From Arenibacter arenosicollis (GTDB lineage: Bacteria; Bacteroidota; Bacteroidia; Flavobacteriales; Flavobacteriaceae), in NCBI RefSeq assembly GCF_014397245.1, contig NZ_JACLHY010000003.1:186001-250000 (forward strand): a stretch of 64,000 nt of DNA. Reading direction: 5' to 3'. Below the pieces are notes generated by a model. The model was not told the origin of the DNA. It saw nothing but the letters and a program-made list of their open reading frames with translations, and made no database searches. Of the stretch, positions 44,116 through 54,477 are shown one piece after another (position 1 is the first letter of the stretch; each line of letters starts with the position of its first letter). Made by a program: the position numbers and the translations under genes.

Positions 44116-44312
44116 TGACATTGAATTATTATAAAGCTTCACTGGCATTTAAACATGAGAGCGCACCAAGGAATTCAAAAAAATGGATCTTTCAAAAACT
44201 AGGTAAAAGCAGGAAAGTTCATATTGAAAAATCGCAGGCAAATGATACCGTGAAATTAATTAGGTATCTGGCCCAACTACCACACGAAGAAAATCCGATT
44301 TACATTAAATAA
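44115..44312 (+). CDS. Small basic protein (unknown), coupled to the HD gene
   Basis: A 65-aa frame whose ATG overlaps the HD gene stop (TAATG), a layout that supports real translation. It starts MTLNYYKASLAFKHESAP, is rich in Lys and has no membrane helix. No family recognised. A weak hairpin (AATAACC 44308, GGTTATT 44328) follows. It could still be a chance frame. Confidence 0.45.
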   Translation: MTLNYYKASLAFKHESAPRNSKKWIFQKLGKSRKVHIEKSQANDTVKLIRYLAQLPHEENPIYIK

Positions 44313-44340
44313 CCATTTACGGGCCTCGGTTATTGATTTT
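44308..44340. terminator. Weak hairpin between convergent genes
   Basis: AATAACC (44308-44314) pairs with GGTTATT (44328-44334) around a 13-nt loop, followed by GATTTT. It separates the 65-aa frame from the sigma factor gene. Confidence 0.4.
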
Positions 44341-45601
44341 ACATCATTTCTGTTCTTAATTGTACCATTTTTTTCAGAAAATGGTTCTTTTCCATGTCAT
44401 TCTCTGTTTGGTCCACCGCATTTTTTAATGCCACTAATGTTTCCTCTTTAATTCCTAATTGTAATAAAAGTTCCGCTTTAATGGCATAATAGAGGGCACT
44501 AACCTTGAAATACGCACTGCCTTCAAATTCTAGAAGCTTTCCCATTGCCTTTTTAGGCCCATTTACTTTATAATAAGGTACTATCCTGTTCAATTGTACA
44601 ACTGGGGAATATTGTCTTTTTAACTGTAAATTATATAAATTCAAAATACTATTCCAATCCGTTAATTCGAATGTCTTGGCAATGCAATGATAATATGAGA
44701 CCGCTGCTTCCAAGTGGTAATTGGATGGTTCAAGAACAGCTTTGGAGGCATTTTCCAAATGTTCTATGCCTATAGCAATAAGGTTGTTGTCATATTTTGT
44801 TCTATCCTGATGTTCCAAATCCACCAATTCCCCATCTTCATTTACCCTAGCTTCAAATCTAGAGGTATGAAAACACATTAAAGCAAGCAGGGCATTTACA
44901 TTGGGTCTATTGCAATATTCATTTTCACTCAACATAAGGGCAAGGCGGATGGATTCCAAACATATGTCCCTTTTAATGATTTCTGAGCCAGTGCTGGAAG
45001 CATAGCCCTCTGAAAAAAGCAGGTAGATTACCCTTAAAACTATAGAAAGCCTTGATTGCAACCCTATTTCAATGGGAATGTCCAATGTGGTGATATTCGA
45101 CTTCAACATCTTTTTAGCACGAGTATAGGATTTTGCCACAGAATCTTCCTTTTTCAATAAGGCCTTGGCTATTTCTTTATTACCAAATCCGCCTATTAAC
45201 TTTAGGCTTAGAATAATTTGATAATCAACGGAAAGTGAAGGGTGGCAACATGCAAAAATCATTTTTAATTGACTGTCCGAAATAATACTTTCCAAAACAA
45301 TCTCCGGAATACTGATGTGATTTTCTGTTAGATTTGTTTTGTCATCTGCTGCGAGTAGCATTTTCTTATCCCTTCGAAGTACATCAATAAGATTATTGGT
45401 GGCCACCCGGTAAAGCCATGATGTGGGATTCTCTGGCAGGTTCTTATATCCCCATACCTGCATTGCCTTCAAAAGGGCATCCTGTACTGCATCCTCAATT
45501 CTTTCTAAATTGCTGGGACCAAATTTATTTATGAGTACACCTATGATCTTTCCATATTCATAACGAAATAAGTTTTCTACCTGTTTCTTTGTTTCGATCA
45601 T
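44339..45601 (-). CDS. ECF RNA polymerase sigma factor with C-terminal DUF6596-type extension
   Basis: A 420-aa sigma factor, about twice the length of a simple ECF. Region 2 is near 15-80 (IEDAVQDALLKAMQVW; PTSWLYRVATNNLIDVLRRD), region 4 near 115-170 (ILSLKLIGGFGNKEIAKALL). The remainder (about 180-415) is a helical extension with LLFSEGYASSTGSEII and LNRIVPYYKVNGPKKAM, which includes the DUF6596 region. This matches the ECF42 type, which lacks an anti-sigma factor and pairs with DGPF/YCII proteins; one lies upstream on the same strand. Confidence 0.9.
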   Translation of the reverse strand: MIETKKQVENLFRYEYGKIIGVLINKFGPSNLERIEDAVQDALLKAMQVWGYKNLPENPTSWLYRVATNNLIDVLRRDKKMLLAADDKTNLTENHISIPEIVLESIISDSQLKMIFACCHPSLSVDYQIILSLKLIGGFGNKEIAKALLKKEDSVAKSYTRAKKMLKSNITTLDIPIEIGLQSRLSIVLRVIYLLFSEGYASSTGSEIIKRDICLESIRLALMLSENEYCNRPNVNALLALMCFHTSRFEARVNEDGELVDLEHQDRTKYDNNLIAIGIEHLENASKAVLEPSNYHLEAAVSYYHCIAKTFELTDWNSILNLYNLQLKRQYSPVVQLNRIVPYYKVNGPKKAMGKLLEFEGSAYFKVSALYYAIKAELLLQLGIKEETLVALKNAVDQTENDMEKNHFLKKMVQLRTEMM

Positions 45602-45786
45602 AACTAAAAAAATAAAAAGCCGTGAAAAAGCAAGTGGTTGTCAATGTTCTATTGGTTCTTTAAACTTTGCTCAGGAAATGTCAAAAATCAATATTATCCC
45701 CATTCCCAGGAATACAGATTTTATAACATAATTAAACGCCCAATAGCCCAACTTGTTAAACGGCTTTTAATTCAATTTTCATGGTA

Positions 45787-46134
45787 TTACATGTCCATTG
45801 ACATTATCTGTCTTACCTCAACATTTCCTCCATGCTCAAATATTGGACATCCCTTGGAAATTTCTACAGCCCCTTTTTGATCATTGGACGTCACAATAAG
45901 ATAACCGCCAACAACTTCTGATCCCTCAGCGAAAGGACCATCGGTAATTACTTCTCCACCTTTTTTAACAACGTTACCTTCCTTTGCCAAAGGCAGCCCA
46001 TCCACTAATTGTCCCTTTTCCTTTAATCCGCCCATCCAGGCCCCCCATTTCTGCATTTCTGCCTGCATTTCTTCAGGCGTTTGATTTCTTCTCGCGGCAT
46101 CACCGCCCCTAAATAAAAATAAAAAATTGCTCAT
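45787..46134 (-). CDS. YCII-related (DGPF domain) protein
   Basis: A 115-aa protein with the DGPF motif in ITDGPFAEGSEVVGGYLIV near residue 66 and the family N-terminal MSNFLFLFRGGD. YCII-type proteins have a ferredoxin-like fold and probable enzymatic activity; in this setting they are the usual partner of ECF42 sigma factors. It lies 185 bp upstream of the sigma gene on the same strand. Confidence 0.92.
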   Translation of the reverse strand: MSNFLFLFRGGDAARRNQTPEEMQAEMQKWGAWMGGLKEKGQLVDGLPLAKEGNVVKKGGEVITDGPFAEGSEVVGGYLIVTSNDQKGAVEISKGCPIFEHGGNVEVRQIMSMDM

Positions 46135-46223
46135 AGTAGTACATTTAAATTAATAAAATAGTTTTTATGTTCGCTTTAAAGACGAATAGCAACCTTCCCT
46201 TTGGACATATCTTACCATTATTT

Positions 46224-47297
46224 TCAAAATAATTTCATCTGTCCTAATTTATATTGTTCGTGAAGGCTTGTATTAAGTTTGGGAAAGGTTTTGTCCTTAA
46301 AATACTTTTGTCGCGCCAAATGTGCCATATCATGGATTTGTTGAGCAATTTTACCCTCACCTTTGTTACGAATTCCAAAACGACTATCGTTTAAAGCTCC
46401 TCCATGACAGTCCGCTATCTGCTGCAACACTTTATTGGCCCTGTCGGGAAGGGTCTTTTTTATCCAATCCTCAAAAATTTGGCCTATGGCACCATTTAAC
46501 CTAACGACGGTAAACCCAAAGGAAAGAGCCCCGTTATCCGATACCGCCTGGGCCAAATTAAGTATTTCATGACTGTTTATACCCGGAATAATTGGAGCCA
46601 ACATAGCATTTACCGGAATATTATTTTCGGATAATATCCTAATGGTCTCCAGTCTCTTTTTAATGGTTGTTGTCCTAGGTTCCAATATACGCCTGGTTTC
46701 TTCGGATAAAGAAGTTACGGAAATATTTACCCCGATCAAATTATCCGCCGCCAATTGGGTCAGGATATCCAGATCCCGTAATACCAACGCATTTTTAGTA
46801 ATTATGCCCACTGGATGACGGTATCTCTGAAAAACTTCCAGACAAGCCCTTGTAATTTTAAATTGATTTTCTGCAGGTTGATAACAATCTGTATTCCCGG
46901 AAAGTACAATGGTAGCTGCCTTCCAATTATTACTTTTCAATTTGGCCTCCAATAAGGCCGGAGCATCCTTTTTTACCAGAATTTTTCGTTCAAAATCGAG
47001 CCCGGCGCTATAACCCCAATACTCATGACTATTCCTTGCATAACAATAAATGCATCCGTGCTCACAGCCTTGGTATGGGTTCAATGAAAAGCTCATGCCT
47101 ACGTCTGGACTATCAACTTTATTGACGATAGACTTTGGAAAGATGGGAAGGTACTGTGTCTTGTTATTGTCCGCAGTTTCCCCTTCCAAGCGACAAAACT
47201 CCAAAAAATCGTCCCTTAATTCATTGGAGAATTGGGCAAACCTATTGTTGGAATTATGCTGGGCACCACGACCTTTTATATAATTATTAGACTTCAA
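46224..47297 (-). CDS. PA0069 family radical SAM protein
   Basis: A 357-aa radical SAM enzyme. The iron-sulfur motif is in NPYQGCEHGCIYCYARNSHEY (CxxxCxxC near residue 80), with YWGYSAGLDFE after it, matching PA0069/SplB-like Rv2578c families. The N-terminus YIKGRGAQHNSNNRF is family-typical and forces a TTG start at 47297, since no ATG is available. It acts in the cytoplasm; substrate unknown. Confidence 0.9.
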   Translation of the reverse strand: MKSNNYIKGRGAQHNSNNRFAQFSNELRDDFLEFCRLEGETADNNKTQYLPIFPKSIVNKVDSPDVGMSFSLNPYQGCEHGCIYCYARNSHEYWGYSAGLDFERKILVKKDAPALLEAKLKSNNWKAATIVLSGNTDCYQPAENQFKITRACLEVFQRYRHPVGIITKNALVLRDLDILTQLAADNLIGVNISVTSLSEETRRILEPRTTTIKKRLETIRILSENNIPVNAMLAPIIPGINSHEILNLAQAVSDNGALSFGFTVVRLNGAIGQIFEDWIKKTLPDRANKVLQQIADCHGGALNDSRFGIRNKGEGKIAQQIHDMAHLARQKYFKDKTFPKLNTSLHEQYKLGQMKLF

Positions 47298-47426
47298 TAT
47301 GTTGGATTTATTCCAAAAATATGGAATATTTCCAAATTAATTGACCGTATATATGTTAATTAACTAAACAGGCTAGTAGATCCCAATAACCATTGTGGAG
47401 GGAAACCTATATAAATAAAATATGGT

Positions 47427-48992
47427 TTATGGAGTATTAATTTCAACACTCACCAACTGTTTTTTGGAACCTCTTTTGGCATAGTAGAGCATTCGGCTAT
47501 TCTCCCTATCAATTAACGGCATAGAGACCATTAAAGGGAGTCTGGCTTCATTGTCATCGATAACCTTTTCATAACTGATCTTACCATCCTTGTCCAACCT
47601 AATCATGAAAACATTTCTATTACGACTAAGGCCCTGCCTAAAAATTAGCCTTTCACCACTTAACAATTGTGGGTTTTCCGAAGCAGTGCTGATTACATAA
47701 TAAGTATTATCGCCCCTAGCACAGGAGCTATAGGAGGCATAGGCGCCATCACCTTGGGTAACCTCAGATTTGTTAATATTCCTGGCCCAAATAATATCTC
47801 CCTCGGCATTTAGTTTGGCACTGACAATATCATTGTAGTGAAACCTTTCAATTTTTACCCTGGAACCAGTTGGATCTTGCTGTACACTGGAAGTAACAAA
47901 GTATTCCTCCGCATTGAACAGAATGGAGTTGTCTTTGGTTACACTAACATCCTTAAAGACTAAATTCTTAATCTCCAAATCGTCTTCCCTACCAAACTTA
48001 TCAGCCATAAATTGTTGTGAAAACGGATTATATTTTTTGGCATTAAGGGCAAGGGAGTTTCTGTCGAGCTCAAAATAGGCCAAGCCGTTATATCTATTAT
48101 CCTTTCGATCTGCATAAAATCCGACACAAATCAATTTGCCATTTACAATTATAGGTTTTAAAGCTTCAGAAAATTTACCAGGGTCATCAAAAGTTTGGAT
48201 TCCCGCCCCGCTCTTGGTCACCTTGAGCATTTCATATTGAAATTTGCGATCTGTGGCAGCAAAACGTTTCTTTTTATAATAGGCTTTGCCAACAAGATAT
48301 AACTGACTTAAATCCTTGGAGGTAACCATATTCTCAAAGGCATAGTTCTTTTCCTCTATCTGCTCGGAGAAGTCGTATTCCATAAGCTTGTTCAGACTAC
48401 TATTGAAGAGATATACGAAATGCTTTTCATCCCTCCCTTTTTTAAAATGGGTGCTAATGGCAAAGGCAGATTTGTCCTCGTTAAAAAAAGTGGTGGTGGT
48501 AAAACCTGATGAAAAATTCCTCTTGTAGTAGTTATGATCCAAAGGCTCGGCTACTTCCTGGGAAGATATGGAAAGAATTGTCTCCTCGGTAAAATTAAAA
48601 CTGCTTATGGAACTTCTATGTACCACATAATCATAGGAACCCTTACCTAGATTGTATTCCAACAAAAGTATATTCAGTTGTCCGTTCTTGACAAAGGCAT
48701 TTACAAAATCGAGACCCTTTATCTTGTAATTGTATTCTGCAACCAGCTCTAAATCCTTATTGTAATGCTCAATATAATAACCCCTTGGTTTTAAGATTAT
48801 TCCAGTGTAATAGGAGCGTACCAAAATTGTACCACCCATACCGTCATCGGAAATTTCCAAGAGGTTGGAATATTTGTACCTATCGTTATATTTTTCTCCA
48901 AAACTATATTTCACAGGCATTTCCTGTGCTTGAGTCAAGTAAAAAAAGGACAAAAACAAGCTTAGCAACCCAAGGTTTTTCCTGATATTCAT
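47427..48992 (-). CDS. Secreted protein of unknown function, 521 aa
   Basis: An exported protein with a signal peptide ending LTQAQ. The mature part is beta-rich, with repeated strand patterns such as YNKDLELVAEYNYKI, FVYLFNSSLNKLMEYDFS and ARNINKSEVTQGDGAYASY, and looks like a propeller-type fold. No catalytic motif or known domain is recognised. It lies 22 bp after the enoyl-CoA hydratase gene on the same strand, which may be coincidental. Confidence 0.75.
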   Translation of the reverse strand: MNIRKNLGLLSLFLSFFYLTQAQEMPVKYSFGEKYNDRYKYSNLLEISDDGMGGTILVRSYYTGIILKPRGYYIEHYNKDLELVAEYNYKIKGLDFVNAFVKNGQLNILLLEYNLGKGSYDYVVHRSSISSFNFTEETILSISSQEVAEPLDHNYYKRNFSSGFTTTTFFNEDKSAFAISTHFKKGRDEKHFVYLFNSSLNKLMEYDFSEQIEEKNYAFENMVTSKDLSQLYLVGKAYYKKKRFAATDRKFQYEMLKVTKSGAGIQTFDDPGKFSEALKPIIVNGKLICVGFYADRKDNRYNGLAYFELDRNSLALNAKKYNPFSQQFMADKFGREDDLEIKNLVFKDVSVTKDNSILFNAEEYFVTSSVQQDPTGSRVKIERFHYNDIVSAKLNAEGDIIWARNINKSEVTQGDGAYASYSSCARGDNTYYVISTASENPQLLSGERLIFRQGLSRNRNVFMIRLDKDGKISYEKVIDDNEARLPLMVSMPLIDRENSRMLYYAKRGSKKQLVSVEINTP

Positions 48993-49014
48993 AACAAGCT
49001 ATTTAGGGTATCTT

Positions 49015-49797
49015 TTAAGCACCCGGAAAATTGGCTTTTCTTTTTTCCAAAAACGCAGTGGTCCCTTCCTTAAAATCCGAAGTACCAAAACAACTGCCAA
49101 AAGCCTCTATTTCCGTTTTGAACCCATTAATACTATTGTTAAAACCAGCATTTATCGCTTTTATTGCATAACCGATGGCTACAGGTGAATTATTCGATAT
49201 CTTACCTGCAAATTTCATACATAGATCCATTAAATGTTCCTGTTCAACCACATAGTTGACCAACCCAAACTCCAATGCTTTAGACGCATCGATCATTCCG
49301 GCGGTAAGAATCATTTCCATAGCCCTGCCCCGACCAATTAGTTGCGGTAAGCGCTGTGTACCTCCATAGCCCGGTATAACACCCAAGGAAACTTCAGGGA
49401 GACCCATTCTGGCATTGTGGCTGGCTACCCTGAAATGGCAGGCCATGGCCAATTCCAAACCACCTCCCAAAGCAAATCCGTTGATTGCCGCTATAACGGG
49501 AGTGGATAGGTTTTCTACAAAATCGAACAATTGTTTTTGACCTTTTGATGCCAGTTTCCCACCTTCTTTTTCTGAAAAATTGGCGAACTCGGAAATATCT
49601 GCTCCGGCTACAAATGCCTTTTCACCGCTTCCCGTTAAGATTATAACCTTTACCTTTTTATCCTTTTCCAAATCTTTAAAGGCAAAGTGCAGCTCTTCTA
49701 TAGTTGCCTTATTAAGTGCATTCAACTTGGTAGGCCTATTAATGGTGATAACGGCTACAGTCGCTTCTGAATTAATGAGTAAGTTTTCGTTTTGCAT
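49015..49797 (-). CDS. Enoyl-CoA hydratase/isomerase family protein
   Basis: A 260-aa crotonase-fold enzyme. The oxyanion region is KAFVAGADISEFANF (near residue 61), and the catalytic Glu region is GLPEVSLGVIPGYGGTQRL (near 132), with both catalytic Glu positions present (ELAMACHF and LPEVSLG), as in true hydratases. Likely role: beta-oxidation or related acyl-CoA metabolism. Follows an NtrY-like kinase gene by 55 bp on the same strand. Confidence 0.92.
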   Translation of the reverse strand: MQNENLLINSEATVAVITINRPTKLNALNKATIEELHFAFKDLEKDKKVKVIILTGSGEKAFVAGADISEFANFSEKEGGKLASKGQKQLFDFVENLSTPVIAAINGFALGGGLELAMACHFRVASHNARMGLPEVSLGVIPGYGGTQRLPQLIGRGRAMEMILTAGMIDASKALEFGLVNYVVEQEHLMDLCMKFAGKISNNSPVAIGYAIKAINAGFNNSINGFKTEIEAFGSCFGTSDFKEGTTAFLEKRKANFPGA

Positions 49798-49852
49798 TGC
49801 TTTAAGATTAAGTTAAACCTTGTATTATAAAAAATATTCAGTATTTACTTCA

Positions 49853-51334
49853 TTATGCGTTGGGGGCCATGGAAGTTGCCCCTGCTCTGGCAATAGGAAA
49901 CCGGACCGTAAATACGGTTCCTTTGTTGGTCTCCGATGTAAAGTTGATCGTCCCTTGATAGTTTTCCACAATATTTTTCACCATCCCCAGACCTAGACCC
50001 ATTCCACTGCTCTTGGTAGTGAATTTGGGTTCAAAAACCTTATCCCGTACTTCCAACGGTATCCCGAGGCCATTATCTTCAACGGTCATTTTTACAAAAT
50101 CTCCATCTTGGGAAACGGTTACCATAATATAAGGAGACTCCACTTTCACGATTGCCTGGGTGGCGTTTTTAACAAGATTGGTAACCACTCTAATTAATTG
50201 GGTGCGATCTAATTTGGCTATTATTTCCTCTACATCAGAGGAAAAGTGAATATAATTTTCATCAAAAATGTCAACCGCCATCTTTACAATCTTCACCACA
50301 TTTAAAGTCTCGTTCTGCTGGGCAGGCATATTGGCAAAATTGGAAAATGCGGAGGCGATACTACTCATAGTATCAATTTGCTGAATCAGTGTTTTTGAAT
50401 ATTCTGAAACCTTTTTTGTAATATCCGGATCCTTGGGGTCGAATCTACGTTCAAAATTCTGTACGCTGAGGCGCATGGGTGTTAGAGGATTTTTAATCTC
50501 ATGTGCCACCTGTTTTGCCATTTCTCGCCATGCTTGCTCCCGCTCCCCTTTTGCCAATTTTGCCGCACTTACCTCTAGCTCATCGATCATTTCGTTATAG
50601 GAGGTAATCAATTTGCCAATTTCCTCACTCGGATTCTCGACAATAATTTTCTCGTTCCGCTTGGTCAAATCTGTTTGATTCAATCGGTCCGAAATGGTCT
50701 GTAAAGATCTGGTAATGTATTTGGAAATAAAATAGGCAAGGCCAATGGCTAAAAGCATCAACAGAAGATAGGCCCCTGTAAGCCTTAAAAGTATCTCTTT
50801 TAATTCCTTATCATTAAATGAATTGTCTTCAAAATAGGGCAGGTTTAAAATACCTACATGTTTAAATCTTTTGTCGCTTATGTAGGTATAGGAGGCCTGA
50901 TAATTGAATCCAGCAGCCGATTTTTGCTCAACATATCTCTTGGAGGGCATGGTAGCCAATTTGTTCAACACTTCGGCATCCAAACAAGTAGAAATGGAAT
51001 CTATTTCAAATTTAGGCCTAGAACTCTTAATTAACTGGCCTTGCAGATCGTAAATATTAAAATTAATATTCTGTACCAGGGCAATCTCATATATTTCATC
51101 CCTAAAAATATGCCCCAAATTTTCCGTAGTTACAGGATAGGTAGTCTTTTGAAGTACTAAATCTATACTTTGCTTTATCTGTTCCTCCTTACGTTCCATA
51201 CGTTCAGTATGGTAATCCCTATTCTGTTCACTGTACTGATATACCGTAACGGCTGCAATCAATACAAATGCAATCACCACCCAAAAAATCATGGAGATAA
51301 AAATTCGGGAACGCAAGGAAAAGTTTGTGAGCAA
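49853..51334 (-). CDS. Sensor histidine kinase with HAMP domain (NtrY-like)
   Basis: A 493-aa membrane kinase. Two helices (about 10-30 and 184-204) frame an extracytoplasmic sensor. HAMP follows ([18 protein letters not shown]). His[22 protein letters not shown] (His near 277). ATPase: [32 protein letters not shown]. The N-terminus [16 protein letters not shown] needs a TTG at 51334; the first ATG lies within the membrane helix. No response regulator is adjacent. Confidence 0.92.
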   Translation of the reverse strand: MLTNFSLRSRIFISMIFWVVIAFVLIAAVTVYQYSEQNRDYHTERMERKEEQIKQSIDLVLQKTTYPVTTENLGHIFRDEIYEIALVQNINFNIYDLQGQLIKSSRPKFEIDSISTCLDAEVLNKLATMPSKRYVEQKSAAGFNYQASYTYISDKRFKHVGILNLPYFEDNSFNDKELKEILLRLTGAYLLLMLLAIGLAYFISKYITRSLQTISDRLNQTDLTKRNEKIIVENPSEEIGKLITSYNEMIDELEVSAAKLAKGEREQAWREMAKQVAHEIKNPLTPMRLSVQNFERRFDPKDPDITKKVSEYSKTLIQQIDTMSSIASAFSNFANMPAQQNETLNVVKIVKMAVDIFDENYIHFSSDVEEIIAKLDRTQLIRVVTNLVKNATQAIVKVESPYIMVTVSQDGDFVKMTVEDNGLGIPLEVRDKVFEPKFTTKSSGMGLGLGMVKNIVENYQGTINFTSETNKGTVFTVRFPIARAGATSMAPNA

Positions 51335-51408
51335 CTGAAATCTAATTTAGATCTTAAAGGTAACAATTATCACGCCAAAATTAATGGCAATTTAGCATCA
51401 AGTAGTGC

Positions 51409-51960
51409 CTAAGCTTCAGGATTTTTATCACGGATCCGCTTATAAAGTCTAATCCCCAACATAAGTAGTACACCCAGAACAATTATTCCGACAACACCAA
51501 AAATCCAATTAAAAGTACCCTTTAAAATAACCAAAAAGACAACCGCGAACAGAATCAGGGTGGCTCCCTCGTTCCATATGCGCATAAACCTGGAGGTATA
51601 TTTTACCTCATCGCGCTGCAATTGTTTAAAAATCTGGTGATTCTTTAGGTGGTAGAGAAAAAGCAACACCACAAAGGTGAGTTTTATATGCATCCACGGT
51701 TGTAGCAACCAAGCTGGATATAATATCAATAACCAAATAGCGAATAATGTGGCCAAAATGGCGGAAGGCCAGGTAATGATAAACCATAAACGTTTGGTCA
51801 TCAACTTTAATTGATGGGTTAGAATCTCCCGTTCAGGCGATGGTTTTTGATCGGCCTCAATATGATAGATAAACAATCGAGGTATATAAAACAATCCCGC
51901 AAACCAGGTAACCACAAAAATGAGGTGTAAGGCTTTAATATAATTGTAATAGTCGGTCAT
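51409..51960 (-). CDS. hemJ: Protoporphyrinogen oxidase HemJ (CopD family)
   Basis: A 183-aa four-helix membrane protein starting MTDYYNYIKALHLIFVVTWF, with a conserved His in LHLIFVVTWFAGLFYIPRLF and charged residues in the loops, as in the HemJ/UPF0093 family. It oxidises protoporphyrinogen IX in haem synthesis. A ferrochelatase gene is 2.5 kb to the right. It precedes the NtrY-like kinase gene by 74 bp. Confidence 0.82.
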   Translation of the reverse strand: MTDYYNYIKALHLIFVVTWFAGLFYIPRLFIYHIEADQKPSPEREILTHQLKLMTKRLWFIITWPSAILATLFAIWLLILYPAWLLQPWMHIKLTFVVLLFLYHLKNHQIFKQLQRDEVKYTSRFMRIWNEGATLILFAVVFLVILKGTFNWIFGVVGIIVLGVLLMLGIRLYKRIRDKNPEA

Positions 51961-52222
51961 TTAATAGCTATTCTTCCGTAAAGATAGTAGACGGTTTTCT
52001 GAAAAACTAATCTTTGGTATCCGTACTGGTTTATACCCTTAATATAGGAAACCAAGCCTATTAAGAAATATCCTAAATCCATTGTCTTTCGGAAAATGTC
52101 TGCCGTAATCTTTGTCGAAAAAAAAATACAATATGCCGTGCAAGAATATTAGGATTTATATGGAATGGTATAATTTTTTTAGCAATAGCTAATTCCCTGG
52201 AAAAGTTACGTAATTTGGGTAA

Positions 52223-53002
52223 ATGCAAAGAAAGCTTTCCATTATAAACCTACTCTCAGTGGTTTTGGTCATTGCCGTAAATTACATCTCACAAGCCGTC
52301 CGCATTAACGATACCACTATAGGGGAATTAAGTCAGCGGTACAGCAATCTTTTTACTCCTGCGAGCTATGCATTTGCCATTTGGGGCCTCATTTTTCTTA
52401 GCTTATTAGCCTATGCCCTTTTTCAAGTCAAGGTTGTTTTTTATGATAAGAAAGAACTGGCCTACATAGAACAAACCGGATATTGGTTTGCCATTGCCAA
52501 TGTCTTGAATGCTTTATGGGTCATTGCATTTGCTTATGATTATATGGGCTTAACTGTTATTATCATTGTCGGAATCCTTATCTCACTATTAAAAATCATT
52601 ATCAATACCAATATGGAACGATGGGATGCCCCTAAGGAAATAATAGTCTTTTCTTGGTGGCCCATATGTCTTTACAGTGGATGGATTACCGTTGCCACTA
52701 TAGCCAATATTGCCCTATATCTAACTAAAATAGGTTGGGACGGCGCATTTCTAACCGAAGTGCAATGGACCATGGTGCTCATAGTAATTGCCACTTTGAT
52801 AAATCTGGTCATCATTTACAAAAGAAACATGCGCGAATTTGCCGCTGTTGGGGTCTGGGCACTGTTCGCCATCTATATTAGGCATCAGGACAGTTTGGAA
52901 ATCCCGGCATATACGGCATTGGCGTGTAGTGCAATTCTTCTATCCGTAATATTATTCCATGGATATAGCAATAGGAAGTCCAACCCCTTTTTTAAACTTT
53001 GA
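52223..53002 (+). CDS. Tryptophan-rich sensory protein (TspO/MBR-related)
   Basis: A 259-aa membrane protein with about seven helices. It shows the Trp-rich signature FTPASYAFAIWGLIFLSLLAY and several loop Trp residues (VFSWWPICLYSGW; VQWTMVLIV). The length is greater than classical TspO (about 160 aa) and fits a larger Bacteroidota group. TspO proteins bind porphyrins; hemJ and hemH are both near. Monocistronic. Confidence 0.8.
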   Translation: MQRKLSIINLLSVVLVIAVNYISQAVRINDTTIGELSQRYSNLFTPASYAFAIWGLIFLSLLAYALFQVKVVFYDKKELAYIEQTGYWFAIANVLNALWVIAFAYDYMGLTVIIIVGILISLLKIIINTNMERWDAPKEIIVFSWWPICLYSGWITVATIANIALYLTKIGWDGAFLTEVQWTMVLIVIATLINLVIIYKRNMREFAAVGVWALFAIYIRHQDSLEIPAYTALACSAILLSVILFHGYSNRKSNPFFKL

Positions 53003-53091
53003 ATTATTTAAAACCTGGATATTAAGCCTACTGCTTTATAATTATCTGCCAAATGGGTTACAAGATGTTGATTTCTCATAGCCTGAATTAC

Positions 53092-54477
53092 TTATGGTTT
53101 TTCTACCAAGGTCGCCCTCACCTCTTTCCTTAAAAAATAACCTGTAACCAAGGTGGCCAGAACATCTGCAATAGGAAAAGAAATCCAAACTCCAAGTTCT
53201 CCCAGGTAATTAGGTAAAATTAAAATGAGCGGTATAAAAAAGAATCCCTGTCTGCTCAAGGTCAATAATAGTGCCGGCACGGCTTTTCCGATGGCCTGAA
53301 AATAAGCCGCGCCGATCAATTGAACCGCAATTATAGGTGTTGCCGCAAAGACCCAACGCATGGCTGAGGGGGTATGTTCCAACACAAAAGTATTCATAGC
53401 CAATTCGTCTGCCGACATGTCTGGACGATTACTCAAGAACAAGGCTGCAATCTCCGCAGGAAAAATCATGAGACCCACAAACACTATAAAAGCCAAGCCA
53501 GCGGCATAAAGAATCGCAGTATTTATCGATTCTCGTACCCTTTGGTATTTTTTGGCTCCGTAATTAAAGCCTGCAATAGGCAAAAATCCCTGAGTTACCC
53601 CAAAAACAGGAAAAAAGGCAAACATAAGCATACGAGCAATAATGGCATAGACCGCAATCATGGCCTCTCCTCCCAAACCAAAAAGGATATTGTTCATCAA
53701 TAAATAGATTAAGCTTATTACGGCCTGCCTGGACAAGGTAACGAAACCCAAAGCCCCTATTTCACTTAGAATAGGACGATCTAACCCAAAATGGGACCAC
53801 TTCAATTTAAGCTCGGAATTTTTGGAAAGAAAAAAATAAAGGATATAGGCAAAACAAAGAAAATAACCAATAGTCGTTGCCCATGCCGCCCCTTCCATAC
53901 CCCAATCAAAGACATAGATGAAGATATAATCCATCAACAGATTACCTACAGAGGGAATTATCATAGCGTTCATGGCAAATCTAGGCTTGCCTTCCGCCCT
54001 AATAACCGTATTTCCCATCATACAAAGGGCCAAAAAGGGCACCCCGTATAAAACAATGGTGTAATAAATTTTGGCCGGCCCAAAAATATCCCCTTTGCCC
54101 CCAAAGGCCGGGATAAGGCTATTTACATAGTACAGCCCCAATATCACCATAACTATGGTAACCAGAAGTGTTAGGGTAATTTGGTTTCCAAAGGTTTTAA
54201 GTGCCTTTTCCCTATTATTTTCGCCCAAGGCACGGGAAATAATGCTAGAACCTCCAATACCGATGGCCATTCCTAAAGCCGCTATAAAAAAGGATACCGG
54301 AAGCACTACATTGATTGCCGCTATGGCTATGGAACCTATCCAATTACCCACAAAAATAGAATCGACAAGAACGTTCAAGGACATGACCAAAATGCCTATG
54401 GAGGCCGGAACTGCCTGTTTTACCAGCAATTTACCTATAGACTCGCTGCCCAACTGTTCTGAGGACACTTTAGCCAT
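53092..54477 (-). CDS. MATE family efflux transporter
   Basis: A 461-aa inner-membrane exporter with twelve helices. Family marks are PASIGILVMSLNVLVDSIFVGNWIG near the N-terminus, VLPVSFFIAALGMAIGIGGSSIISRALGE, NTVIRAEGKPRFAM and GFLPIAGFNYGAKKYQRV. Substrates are unknown (drugs, dyes or metabolites in the family). The start overlaps the hemH stop by one base, so the two genes are coupled. Confidence 0.93.
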   Translation of the reverse strand: MAKVSSEQLGSESIGKLLVKQAVPASIGILVMSLNVLVDSIFVGNWIGSIAIAAINVVLPVSFFIAALGMAIGIGGSSIISRALGENNREKALKTFGNQITLTLLVTIVMVILGLYYVNSLIPAFGGKGDIFGPAKIYYTIVLYGVPFLALCMMGNTVIRAEGKPRFAMNAMIIPSVGNLLMDYIFIYVFDWGMEGAAWATTIGYFLCFAYILYFFLSKNSELKLKWSHFGLDRPILSEIGALGFVTLSRQAVISLIYLLMNNILFGLGGEAMIAVYAIIARMLMFAFFPVFGVTQGFLPIAGFNYGAKKYQRVRESINTAILYAAGLAFIVFVGLMIFPAEIAALFLSNRPDMSADELAMNTFVLEHTPSAMRWVFAATPIIAVQLIGAAYFQAIGKAVPALLLTLSRQGFFFIPLILILPNYLGELGVWISFPIADVLATLVTGYFLRKEVRATLVEKP

